Of a DNA stretch of 64,000 bases, positions 29,441 through 41,400 are shown piece after piece. Each line of letters begins with the position of its first letter. The first letter of the stretch is position 1. Origin of the DNA: Odontesthes bonariensis (lineage: Eukaryota; Chordata; Actinopteri; Atheriniformes; Atherinopsidae); assembly GCF_027942865.1 (NCBI RefSeq), contig NC_134515.1, positions 19,552,227-19,616,226 on the forward strand. The letters run 5' to 3'. A program made the translations under genes and the position numbers. Below the pieces are notes generated by a model that was given only the letters and a program-made list of their open reading frames with translations, was not told the origin of the DNA and searched no databases.

Positions 29441-31390
29441 ACAGACATCCGATGACCCAAAGAACAGGCGTCACAATTCCTTTTGTCCCGGCTGTTTGAG
29501 GCACTTGGAGGCATAGCCGCTTTGAATACCTCTGAATCTCACTGATGTCAGTTTGGGATGATGCCGCTCCTAATTTCTGTCACTCCTCCTAAAACACACA
29601 CGCACACACACACATGTAAGACCCCAGTAAATTTTCCTGTCTTTGAGCCAGCCTTTTTTCTTGCAACAGCGGTTGCACTTCTACCATCCAAGAGGATCTT
29701 TTCTACAAGGGCATATTCACACAGAAACATTTCGCCATCCAAGCTGTCTTGAGCTTCCCCCCCTTTTTGTTCCCCACATAACTGTAGTAAAAGATGTGGG
29801 AAAATAAAATGAGTTTGACAGAGCGGCCGAGGGCGATGAATGCACAAGTCCGTGTAATCGTGTGGCATTTAGAGAAGTTAATTTAGGTCGTACACATGGA
29901 GCCATGCCTTCGAAAGGAGTGTAAACTCGTCTTGAGACGTTCACACAGTTTATCGGCATGACGTCTTTTAGTCATCACTGCTGTTGAATAAAGCTTAATT
30001 CCTGCATTTATACTACTACTGCTTAGGTCTGTGCTTGACATCATTGTGTATGCCTCTGGGCGTCTACTGTTGGTTACTCTGCTAACAATTTCTTAAACTG
30101 ACCTTTTTGAGACCTGTCCTGAGTAATTTGACAGGTGCAAAAGAAAGAAGAAGGAAAAAAAACAACAAAAAAGAAACATTTTTCAGTGGCGGCCGGTCTC
30201 AACTCCTGCTAAGGGTTCAGCTTTCGGTTCTCTGGTGCCACTGCTGAGTCGGACAGTCTGTGTTTACATAAGAACTCCATACCTACCTGTCAGATAATAT
30301 GGATACTTTTGTAAAACAAATCCCAGTTTCAGAGACTATTTTTGGAAACATTAAATAACCACCTATCATAATTTGTGCGTTCCTGTTGTCTTCTTTTTCT
30401 TTCTTACAGAGTAAGGGCTCACGGCTCAAGTGTAATTTGACCCATTTCACCACATTTTTTTTAAGTAACTGACAGTGCTATGTGCACCCAGGGCTGTAAA
30501 TAGACTTAAGAATTTCTGCTGTCCTGAGTAAAATTGTTAAAAGTAATTTCAAGGGCTTTCATTCACTTGACCCATTCACTGTCATTATTGGGGAAGGCCA
30601 GGTGAATCCCACATGTAATACTGAGCAACTGATTCTTAAAACCTTGTGCGAACAACAGCAGGAACTTGCAAGCAGCCACCTTGGACTATTGCATTTTTTT
30701 TTTTAGGTGCCGGTTTTCTCAGTTTGAAAATGACAAAAATGTCAGTTATGATTGATGTGTGGAAAACTACTGTGCTGCCTCACCAAGATCTGCATATAAA
30801 GGGAAATAAAATGTACAAGTTTGTAGACGAACATCTGAATGAGACTTGGAAATAAAGTCGTGCACTGTTTGAGTTTGAGCTTTTTAGCTGCACTGAGCAA
30901 AATAATATCTGGAGGAAAAATGGTGGAAATGACACCTCGAAGTGTTGGGACGGTGAAATGCATTGATTTCGGACAGTGGAACAGAGAACGTTTAAGTGGC
31001 AAAGAAAATAATTGAATTAAATGCCAACCACATGTGACAGTAAACATAACATTGTTCGATTAAGAATAAGCTGAAAATAAAAGGGTGACAACAGTAAAAG
31101 TGCCTAAATTCTGAAGCGTCAACCTGCACCAACGTTTTATAAAATGCCAAAAAGAGTGTTCAACAAAGCCTTTTAATACATATTTCTGTTTTCCAATTTT
31201 CCTGAAATAATTCAAGCTCCATAGAAGAAGAAAAAACACGTATGAAATATACAAACAAAATGAACACGGCACGTTCATTGGAGAAACGCGCATTTAACCG
31301 AAACTGTATAACAGAGGCTCAAAAAGTCTCTTCTCAAGAGATGAGCGTAGAAAACGCCATTTCCCATGTTTCAGTATTCGTTCACCACTA
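29441..31390. other. pa2g4-rpl41 intergenic / possible long 3' UTR
   Basis: About 1.95 kb with short CA tracts near 29595-29615 and T- or A-rich runs. No gene, RNA or clear mobile element was recognised. The first 570 bp may belong to a long pa2g4 3' UTR. Confidence 0.6.
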
Positions 31391-31391
31391 A

Positions 31392-31465
31392 TGACGTAAC
31401 AGCCCGTATAAATTTAAAGTCGCTTGTGTATGACGTTCTTCGTTGCGACGATACCTTAGCTGTCG
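31392..31465 (+). promoter_or_regulatory. rpl41: rpl41 promoter, TATA-like box and TOP start
   Basis: TATAAATT at 31407-31414 lies 31 bp before a pyrimidine start CTTCG at 31438. A C-initiated pyrimidine start (TOP) is the norm for vertebrate ribosomal-protein genes. A CRE-like TGACGTAA sits at 31392-31399 and TGACGTT at 31431. The predicted non-coding exon 1 is 31438-31465, ending at the donor GTGAGT. Confidence 0.6.
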
Positions 31466-31576
31466 GTGAGTATCTTTTTTCGTGGTGGACGGAATCCAAG
31501 TTAATCTCCTTCCATTTAAATCAATCGAAAATAACTGTTGCCATTTCCCATCTATTTTCAGCCATCACTTTTCGGC

Positions 31577-31955
31577 ATGAGGGCTAAGGTTGGTATTTTA
31601 AGTTTCTATAATGGGAGAAACTGACTGTTCAGCGGGGCTAATATTTGTTACCTAGTTAGCCAGCTAGCGTTAACGCTTTCTCTGCAACTGTAAATCTTTC
31701 AATGAAATGGATTATTCAGTTAGTCAGCGTGCATCTTGGAGTGTGCTGCTCTGAATGTTTATGTACAACTGAGGTGTAATTAACCGTTTTCTTCTCTTTG
31801 TAGTGGAGGAAGAAGCGCATGCGCAGGTAAGACTTCGTGTAGAGCACGTTTTTACGGTCACAGTTCGGTAGAGTTTTCGTCTCATTCGTATTTGTGATTT
31901 TTACTTGTACAGGCTGAAGCGTAAAAGGCGAAAGATGAGGCAGAGGTCTAAGTGA
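31577..31955 (+). CDS. rpl41: 60S ribosomal protein L41 (eL41)
   Basis: A 25-residue, extremely basic protein of the large ribosomal subunit that contacts rRNA near the subunit interface. The coding sequence is split into three pieces: 31577-31588 (MRAK, in an exon starting 31562), 31804-31826 (WRKKRMR plus two bases) and 31913-31955 (the remainder, ending RQRSK and TGA). All borders are GT-AG and the phases join exactly. Seventeen of 25 residues are Arg or Lys, and as far as I recall the product is identical to the mammalian one. Neighbours agree with the human order PA2G4-RPL41-ESYT1. A complete spliced gene with promoter argues against a retrocopy. Confidence 0.97.
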
Positions 31956-32205
31956 ACTGTCCTCTCCGTCATGGCTTGGACATCGTACGATTCCGGCACC
32001 CGGCATGGTGGGAGTCCCAGGACCCTCTAGTGTCGAGTCTGAGGCCAGTGACGTTCTTGTGGGCCAGAGACGCTAGAGGAGCAGCAGCGTCTGAGCGATG
32101 CTGCAGAACGGACTCGCACCTGCTGACTATCTGGCTTTTCCTCCTCAACTTTTGTCATGTGTTTTTGTTTATACTGTGATTAAAGGTTTTGGTTATAAAA
32201 CGCTC
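31956..32205 (+). other. rpl41: rpl41 3' UTR with ATTAAA signal
   Basis: About 250 bp after the stop, with an ATTAAA at 32179-32184 as the probable polyadenylation signal. It has no coding potential. Confidence 0.65.
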
Positions 32206-33027
32206 AGTGTATTTCCCTTTTTCTTCTTCACAATAACTTCCCGGTCTGGAGCTGTTTAAAACCAGATTAACTATCCTGCGAGCCTGGATGGGGAAAATAG
32301 TGAGGAGAAAATGTAGAAAAGACACAGAAGTTCACGTTCTACAGAAATGCCAATTTTGACTAAACACGCTCTGGTGTCAAAACTGGAATTATTCGTACCA
32401 TTGCGTAAAATTGCATTGAGAAGAATTAAATACCCCTAACCGGTTAAAAGTTTATATTATTCAGGTCTTGAGGTTCTCGCCTTAATTGTATATCATTGCT
32501 GTTGTACATGTCTAGAAATAAAGATATTTGAAATGAGCCTGACTGGCAAGGAGAAACCTCTGTAATTTGAGATTAATGTTTACACCCAAGTCAACACCCA
32601 AAGAGGCGAATGGGTGTGGTTATACTTTAATCTCTGTCCAAACTTGTACAATAACACCCAGTCTTTACACTTTACAAACAGTACCCACTTGAGCTGTGAC
32701 CAGACTCGTGTTGTAATCGTTCATATCGTCATTTTCTTTTTCCTCTGCCGTTACAGCCAGAGCTGAGTTTGCAAACTAAATCCTGCTGCAGCCTGCGTTT
32801 AATGCTTCACGTCCCCATTCAAGGCAACGGTAACGCACAGAAAATGAATCATGACAAACTGTTCCAACAATAGGTTTTTTTTGAAGAGGGCAAATGACAC
32901 CCAAAGCTCATTTTCCAAAAATACAGAAGCTTTTATATTGATTGGTTTTAGCTTCTGATGAGATGCTTTTGATTATCTCAGGCTGTGGGATTATAACTGG
33001 TGTTTCTGCACAATTTTGAGACGTTTT

Positions 33028-33107
33028 AGAATAGAAAAACACTTTATTCATACCCCAGTGGGGGAAATTCAAGTTTATTATTTATTTATTTATTTATTTA
33101 TTTATAG
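33028..33107. repeat. Probable retroelement tail and (TTTA)n
   Basis: The string ACACTTTATTCATACCCCAG followed by a GGGGAAATTCAAG stretch resembles the 3' end of common teleost LINE/SINE families. It is followed by seven or eight TTTA units (33077-33107). No body of an element is recognisable, so only a tail remnant is claimed. Confidence 0.4.
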
Positions 33108-33209
33108 GCTACAGTTTATGTATAGACAATAGGCTGGTAATGAATGAAAAATAAAGGAGGTCCGGCCCTCCTCATTGATTCTTAATGCAGCTTTTTTTAA
33201 ACTTTTTTA

Positions 33210-33285
33210 TGATATATATATACATCATATCCCTCATGATGTATATATATAAATATATATATATATATACATCATATCCCTCAGC
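33210..33285. repeat. AT-rich inverted and direct repeat
   Basis: ATATATATACATCAT and its complement ATGATGTATATATAT face each other across a 7-base loop. The unit ATACATCATATCCCTC then occurs a second time about 40 bp on. It is a low-complexity cruciform-prone tract. Confidence 0.75.
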
Positions 33286-34900
33286 TTAAAGGCACCTGAG
33301 TCAAACTGCTTAGAAATGATATCTCTGTTTTTATAAGCTGATAATTAACTCTTGCTGAGTTTGTTGTGGCAGCCGAGAGAGCACTCAGCAGATGGTTCAG
33401 TTTACACAGAAAACAGATGTTGTATAGCCTACACAGTCCTCACTAATGGTCCGCATAATCAGCTTGCAACGACCCACATACAGCGTGGGGGAATTAACTT
33501 AGCAGTAGTCAATGATACATAGTATATTGTAATCAGTAAATGAAATGTTAAGATTTGAAAACGTTAGAATGAAGGATGAGCTTTCAGCAACACTTACATG
33601 GAAACCTGAATCGTTTGTTGCCCTTAACACCTGTGCAGTGTAACACGAAAGGCAAGTCAGAATTGAATTTTTCCTTTCAGTTCACATTACCCTGATGTCA
33701 AGAAAGATATTTGTGTCGTTGACAATGAATCTGTATTTGAAAAAAAACCCAAGGTATTGTCAGAAGACAAAGTTCCACCTGACTGACATGAGACCCAGTT
33801 ATGGCTTTTGCTTCTCCTGAATTATTTGGCCAGCATCATTTCAACATCACACAGTCATCCTGTGATGGCTACTTCTCCTTTTGCTGCAGAGTGAGAGAGC
33901 TGACTTCATTCTTGGGCATGCAGTGACGTGGCCGTTCACTGTGGCATATGTGTCCCTTCATTTGTGGGTTTGGGGACAGTTTAGGGCCAGGTAATCCTAA
34001 TCTTTCACCGGTGAGGCCATTGATCCGCTGATTTTGCGGCAGAGAATGAAAATGAATCAACTAACAACATGACAAAACAAATAGCACATTCAGGAAATGA
34101 CACAAAAAGAAAAGAAAAAGAAAGCTAGAATGGCCGTGTATACTGCTGCTGCCACATTTCAGAGCTTCTTAAATGTTTCCCGGAGTGCTGACAGTGTTAC
34201 ACACATTATTTCTTGCAAGGAAGCATATCTCTATGCACACAAACAAAACAAGACTGTGGGGCAATATAAGAGTGCAAAGAAACCAACATACACTAGTTCA
34301 AATAAAGAGGGTAATAGCACAGTAATAACTGTCAAATCTGACATGTTGCAATGAAGTCGGTCATAAAGTAAGTTGTATAGAGGGCATGCTTAAGAATGGT
34401 TCTAATGTTGCATAATCAAACCTTATTACACACTGGGAAATGAACCCATCGATTTGGATCTTTCACAAAAATATAGAATTTGTGTTGCTTTTATACCACG
34501 TGACTCTCGGGACTAAGCGCATGTTGTTAGTGCAGCTAGTCTATGTACACAAAGGATCTTCACCCTCCGAGCAAATACAGACAACCGGTCGTTTCCAGGC
34601 AGCAAGGGAGCTATTTAAAACCTGGCCTGTTTAATTGGCATAAATGAACCTCTTCAATGGAGCCGTTCGCACAAACCGCACAGTGCAACCAGAGAGAATG
34701 ACCACATTTGCCTAAGGTTTGGCTCTTTTTTTTTTTTTTTAACGATTGGGTAAACCACTGCATCAGTGACATTTGGCGCACATCCTGGATGCCGGTCCCT
34801 CTGCTGCTAGGACACCACGGAAGCTGATGTTGACCTGCAGCACGCAGGACACTCGAGGCGAGCAGGGACACCTTTCTGTCAACGAACTTGTTTTCACTCC

Positions 34901-35480
34901 TGTCATGCTCGGTGGTGAAGCTGCTGCAGTGTTCAGGAGCGCTTGCGCATGCAGGGGGATTTACTCCGACCTACTGACTGTATAAAGATAACGGGCTGCG
35001 CAGCCTGTGTACAATATTTCCGTGTGCAGCGGTTCCTTTAGCTTGCCAGGTTAATTCTAAGGCATCGCTGCCTAATGTCTCCAGACACAGCAAATACTTT
35101 GCTTTGAGACCCCACGCTCCGCCCGACTCAACGGATGACGCTACAAGATAATTCTAGGATTTAGTTTCCACTTGGTTTAGTGCGAAGGAGGGCTTGAGGC
35201 AGAGCCCGCCTTCTCAGCACTGAGTCTGTGCTTGCCCTTCTCCACAGAAGAAGCTAAATGAAACGCGGAATAGTCCATCATAGTGCCCTGCGGAACTGAG
35301 GCACAGCGCCGCGAAGAAAAGTCGTGATTGTGATGTAACCGTCCGAAACCCGCAGTTTCTCGCGTATTTGTCGATGGTTTTCTGCAATAACAAAGTAGGG
35401 TGCCGCACGCTGGTACTTGCCACTCTGCAGAGAAGTTGAAGGCCAGGTCGAGCTACTGTGAAGTTTTGACGGATCTTACC
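34901..35480 (+). promoter_or_regulatory. esyt1: esyt1 upstream region / 5' UTR
   Basis: The sequence includes an NRF1-like GCGCTTGCGCATGC near 34939-34952 and a TATAAAGA at 34981. GC content rises towards the first exon. The start of transcription cannot be set. The reading frame is open upstream of the chosen ATG to at least 35400 but without an ATG. Confidence 0.35.
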
Positions 35481-38400
35481 ATGCCAACCGCAGATACAGA
35501 CCCGGGCGCTGGCAGAGGCACAGACCCGGCCTCACCGAGCCGGCCCCCGGCCGAGCGCGCCGTAAGTGCGCTGTGGTCGTATGGAAAATGCCTGGGTGCT
35601 TTCCTACCGGTGTACCTGGCCGGATATTTTGGCTTCAGCATCTGCTTTGTGCTGTTCGGGCTGATGATTTACTTGAAGTGGAAACAGAGTCGTCAGGAGA
35701 AAATGATTAGGCTCAGGTCTGCCATGTACCTTCTGGAGAACGAGAGGGAATTCACCACAGAGAAGGTTTTCAGAGCCAAGAGGGATTTACCTCCCTGGGT
35801 AAGAGACGCGCAGTCCTCTGTGATCATTTTCTGCAGATTGTACTTGCCATACCAGCCACATATTTGAGACTGCGACGGGATTATTGTTAGATGTTCTAGA
35901 CTTTTTACACTTAACACACGTAAAAAGAAAATAAGACTGAATGCATGACCATCCTTTTTGTTGTCCATATGTTCCTGTATTTGGACATCCAAATTCCCTG
36001 AGGAATTAGCCTGAACTGCTGCCACAGTAATGCAATGACAGATCATGCATGACGGGTCTCTGCAGTGGAACTATTGAATGAATAACAGAGTAATGTGGAA
36101 CACAAACCATTTTAACCAGTAATTGGAGGGATTTTTTCCTCCCTGTGAGTGTTCCTCATCTCATTTCCCTTCTGTGGACCTGCTTTTTTGACCTTATCTG
36201 GCTTCCAAAACTTGATGACTCATAAACATCCTTCGGAGCAGAGGAACATCATATGTGGTTAGAGAGCAAGACGCAGGAAAGTGTGTGTGTACACGAGTTT
36301 GCATGTGAACCGAGAAGCCCGAGCATGAGATCTCAAACCTGATGTGCACAATGTGCTTGATGGTTTCCTGAAATTTTTTGTCAGTTGCCAAATTAGTCTG
36401 CCTTGTCATGTCCGCGTTGTCTTCCTGCTTTTTATGTGATTTTGTTGTGTTTATCTTTGTGGGTAGAAAGCAGGGGAAAATGGTTTACTCCAGTAAAAAC
36501 GCTGCCCTGGTAAGAGGGCATGTTGTGAGAATTTCCCTTTTGAAACGAAAAACTCTGCATGAGAATCTCAGACATAAGAGCTAGAGGTCATCTTACGCTG
36601 CCCTGACATATTTGAGTTCACGCTTGACGCACAACTCGTCCACAGGTCAACTTTCCAGATGTGGAGAAAGTGGAGTGGCTGAATAAGGTATGTTTTTCCT
36701 CTCTCTCTGACTTTGCACATGTGCAGCATTCAATTTTTCATCAGTGCCAACATGCAGCTCCTGCTTCTCTACTGCATCCAGTTGAACTCATAGCAAAGCA
36801 AAGCTAATTAATTCAGAAATAAGATGTCCACGCATAACTTGACAAACTCCAACAATAGTAACGTAAATGCCTCACACTCGATATCGCGAGGAACATATGT
36901 GTACCTTAAGTGACTCGGCTGTAGTTACAGCCTCTCCATCAGAGCAGATAATCTGCCGGTGTAATTAAGAGGCAGGGAGAGCGGCTCAGATCATATCCCA
37001 ACCTCTTTCTCTCTGTCAGAGTAAGAAACTCATATCAGCAGCGGGCTTGCGTGGGTACGAATACTAATAATACAAGGCGCCTTTCTGGGTGGATAAGCGC
37101 AATAAAAGGTGACGACAGAAGCCAGGACTGTAGGATTCGCTAGACTCGTCTCTCAGCCATCCTACATCTCTCCGACAGGCCTCCCGACATGTGATCCAGC
37201 TGCCTGCTTGTGTCTACAAACACACAGTTACTCAGTGTATTTAACAGCTCAAAGAAATGGGTGTTTCGTGATGCGAGGGAGACAAAAAAAACAGCAAAGA
37301 AAACCTGTCTGGAGACTTAAATTTCTTTCTAATGCACATCCATACCATTGAGTTTGATAATGCAGCTGACACTCAGGTCTGCCAGCAGCATGCGAGTATC
37401 ACCAGTCTCACAAGATCATTTCGTAGAAACTTCATGAAGCCGGTTGATGCACGTTGTCGAACTTCATCTAAACTTAAATGTGTTACCATGGATGCAAACA
37501 CGAGGCACATTTGAGTGTATTATCATGTGATAGTGATAAGTATTCTTTGCCTTACTGATATCAGTTCACGAAACATAATGGCCATGTGCTGTGTTATGCA
37601 GATCCTGCAGCAGGCTTGGCCCTTTGTAGGTCAGTATGTGGAGAAGTTGCTGTTGGAAACCATTGCTCCCGCCATCCGAGCTTCCAACATTTATCTGCAG
37701 ACTCTCAGCTTCACAAAGGTCAACCTCGGAGAAAAGGTGTGTACACACGACTGTTTAAATGATAAATGTGTCACAACCTTAGAAAATGCAATCAAGCCAA
37801 GGCCAGTGATTTTTCTTTCTGCACCCAGTTGGTCTTGGGATGAGCGTTTTCCTTTCAGTAGATGGTGTTCTTTGCTGCTGTGCCTCCAGAAAGCCTCGCA
37901 GTCTTGCTTGCTTTGTGTAACAGCAGCTGCTGTGTTCACAGGCTTTGATGGTGACTGGTGTAAAGGCTCACACAGAACATGACAAGAGACAAGTTATGTT
38001 GGATTTGCACCTGAGGTAATGCACCACGGCTTTCGTTCATCTGCCATTTTAAATGGCTGCTGGCTTCTTGCTAGACACCAAAATACTCCTGAATTACAGT
38101 GCTATGAAGTGTCCCCGCTTGTAACAACAGATCACTCTTTACTTAACACACACAAAGAAAAAACAGCTCCGTCATAACTTTCATCAGGCGCTTCCCTTGA
38201 TTAAACATTTATGCTGAGCTTTGTCACCGTTCTTCTATTGCAGCTACACTGGTGATGTTGAGATAAATGTTGAAATCAAAAAGTACTTCTGCAAAGCAGG
38301 AGTTAAAGGAGTCCAGGTAGGTGAAAACATATTTGCATGCCCTTGCATTACTAGCAGTTTGCCTGAGAGCTAATTTTCAACAAAATGTTCTCTTTGCAGC

Positions 38401-41400
38401 TGCATGGAAAGCTGCGTCTGATCCTCGAGCCCCTGATTGGAGACGTGCCGCTAGTCGGAGCCATTACGATGTTCTTCATTCGCAGGCCTGTGAGTGCTTT
38501 TGTTCTGGCATGTCATTGATGTTCATGGTCCACATTTATTTTCCGATTTTTCTTTCTTTCATATGTGTAGAAACTGGACATAAACTGGACTGGACTTACC
38601 AATGTGTTGGATATCCCTGGACTGAGGTGAGTTTTTTTAAGATGGGGCTCCTTCTGGAATCTCTTAGGTTGTCGTGATCTGTTTAGTCTCTTGAAGACAA
38701 GTTTAGGAGTTTGCGCTTGTTGGAATCAATGCATAGATATTAGTGAAAGTTTTTTATTACTTATCCAGCCGGCAGAATCACAGAGTCGTCTCCTCAATTC
38801 AAGAGGAGCTCCAAACCAATTGAGAGAGAAAATAGAGCTTAAGTGTCCGTCTGTGTAGATATTTGTGGTCTGGTGCTTAAAGGATAAGGATGGCCTCATG
38901 CCTATTTTTTCTTCCTGTCAATGATTTCAATCAGAAGGCAAAAGGCAACAATAAACTGATCATACTAATAAGTATCGGCTGTGAAGTCAAACTCTAACAT
39001 GAATGATTCCTCTTTTCCACTGCACCTCCACTGCTGTCTAAAGCTATTAAACTCACAACCATGGAAAATGCCCTTTATCCTAAGTCAGCCCCTCACATAC
39101 GGCCCTGGTGCAGTGAATTGCTCAAGACAGCGACGAACATTCTGTAAGTCAGTCCACAACTGCAAGTAGTTCTCAACATGTGCTCACCAACCTCCCAACT
39201 GTTCAGGAAAAAAGACTTACATAGGAATGAACAAGCACGTGATTAGTTTGCCCAGCAGGGTGACCAGGGAAAGTCAAAAAGCTGTCTCATGACCAAAATG
39301 TTTTGTTTTCATGGGATTTGTTTGCTGGAGGTGAAAAAAGTTTCGGACAAGGCCAACCTTATTCTTTAAATTCTTCTTAACTGATGCCATCCAGATTATG
39401 TACATGCAAGATTATGACTGTAGCTTTATGCTTAGGGCCACACAATTTTGTATATATTCTATATATGCAAGTATAATTATATAGAATATGAAGATAAACG
39501 GATGGTCTCAAAGTGAGAATGAAGGAACCCTACGCAATGTATCTGTATGGAAATACAATTAAAGCATTGTCAGAGGCATAAATCTGTGTCTGATACCTCA
39601 GCTCTATATGTGCATCATCATCAGCTCCTTTGACAATACCTATGATGACAGTTTGTCATTATTTTTTAATTGTATTTCTCCTTCAGATCATATTTGCCGA
39701 GATGTTTTCGCAACTCCTCCCGTTGGCTCTGTTGCTGGATTTCACGTTGTTTATGCATGAACATGTTTCCAGCAGTAGTTTATAGCATCTGTCTGCTTGT
39801 GTGTCCACTCTCTGTGTGTGTGTTCCGGACGTCATCCTTGCATTCATTTGCAGTGCCATGTCGGACACTATGATAATGGATGCAATAGCCTCCTACCTGG
39901 TGCTCCCCAATCGTCTCACTGTCCCCCTGGTGGCTGACCTGCACGTGGCGCAGCTCCGCTCCCCTCTCCCAAGGGTAACTGTCTCAATAATAAATGGTCT
40001 CCTGAAGAAACATGGGCCCACACTGACTGAAGCATATGTTTTCGAGCAGATTAGTCGCAAGCACTCGTCGTAGCTTTCATGCAACATTTGGTACATCAGA
40101 TCACGTTGAGAATGAGGAACACATTGCGGTTTGTGACGATGCAGTTTGACTTTGTCTCTGCGTGCATGTTTTCATGCTAGGGAGTTGTTCGTATCCACCT
40201 GTTGGAGGCTGAGGACCTGACTGCCAAGGATACTCTCATCAAAGGCTTAATCAACGGGAAGTCGGACCCATACGCCGTGCTGCGTGTTGGAACTCAGACC
40301 TTCACCTCTCATCATGTGGACAGCAACCTGAACCCACAGTGGAGGGAGATGTATGAGGTGAGCAGGCTGGAGGCGGACCAAATTCGCTCAAAGCTAAAAT
40401 GAAAGATGCATGAGATATACTACTTTGCCTCCATGTTAGTGTGCCAAAGAACGATGGCGTCTTGTTGGTGTTCCTGCTTTGTGGGGGTTGCAGTAAGCCT
40501 TTGGTTGTAAATATGACACTGCTTCTGCACGAATAGACAGTTTTCTGGAGATTTTTATCTCCTTCTGTGGAAACAGGAAGCAGCTGTTTCCGAGATAAGC
40601 AACTGCTTGTACGGCGACACATTTGTCTCCTCTTTTGTCAGAAAGGGATTTTATCCAAACACTAAATAGACATTAAAGGATTTACACCTACTCGTCTGTT
40701 TGCATGCCCTTGTGTTTTTATGCCATTTGTGGCTGTATCTATATTTGTACAGTTGTTGTTGCGTATTGGGTATTTGTCCATTTATGTGTGTGTATGTGTC
40801 AGGTGATTGTCCATGAAGTACCTGGTCAGGAGTTGGAAGTGGAAGTGTTTGACAAAGACCCAGACCAGGATGACTTCCTGGGGAGGTAGCTCACTCATTC
40901 TCATTCATTTTCTACATGTCTGTGTGTTTCTCATGTCATTGCCAAAGCTGCTTTTTGCCGTTTTGGGCCATGATAGTGTTAAAATTTGCCTCCATGGTCT
41001 TGTTATTTTTCTGTTAATAACATTATTGATCCTCCGTATGTCTTTTTCTTTCTGTGTTCCAGGGTCAAGGTAGAGCTCGATATTGTGAAGAAGGCCCGAA
41101 TCGTGGATGATGTGAGTAGCAATTCGTTGGCGGTTTCACGCAAACATCCGGTATTTCGTTATTGTTATTGCTTCTTTTTTTTCCTCCACAATTTCAAATC
41201 GAAAAAAAAAAAATTTGTCAGCATTCAGTAATCCTGTTATCATGTGACTCTGGAGACACCATGTGCCTCCTCGTGATCGTCTCTGATCCCACCACCAGCT
41301 GGATGAGAGAAATGTTTTTTTAATAAACCTTTTTTTTTTTTGCTTTCGGCTAGTGGTTCAACCTGAGGGACGTTTCATCCGGCAGCGTTCACCTGCGGCT

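Larger units (their letters stand above)
32206..34900. other. rpl41-esyt1 intergenic region
   Basis: No gene is recognised. In human a zinc-finger gene, ZC3H10, lies between these neighbours; no frame of suitable length or CCCH motif is present on either strand here. The region contains simple repeats listed separately. Confidence 0.65.
35481..39974 (+). other. esyt1: esyt1 membrane hairpin and SMP-domain exons
   Basis: Exons 1-8 encode residues 1-303. Residues about 36-66 are a hydrophobic hairpin (FLPVYLAGYFGF, FVLFGLMIYL) that would anchor the protein in the ER. Residues about 107-300 form the SMP lipid-transfer domain: VEWLNKILQQAWPFVGQYVE, YTGDVEINVEIKKYF, LILEPLIGDVPLVGAI and LVLPNRLTVPLV. 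The start ATG at 35481 gives MPTADTDPG and a short acidic/Pro-rich N terminus. Confidence 0.88.

Noticed and set aside
31589-31912. snoRNA in rpl41 introns
   Set aside because: No C/D pair with terminal stem or H/ACA hairpins could be found.
33210-33285. microRNA-like hairpin
   Set aside because: The stem is pure AT repeat with low complexity; no mature-like conserved arm.
35400-35480. Extended N terminus for esyt1
   Set aside because: The frame is open upstream but has no ATG before 35481; family proteins start with a short Pro/Asp-rich segment like the one from 35481.
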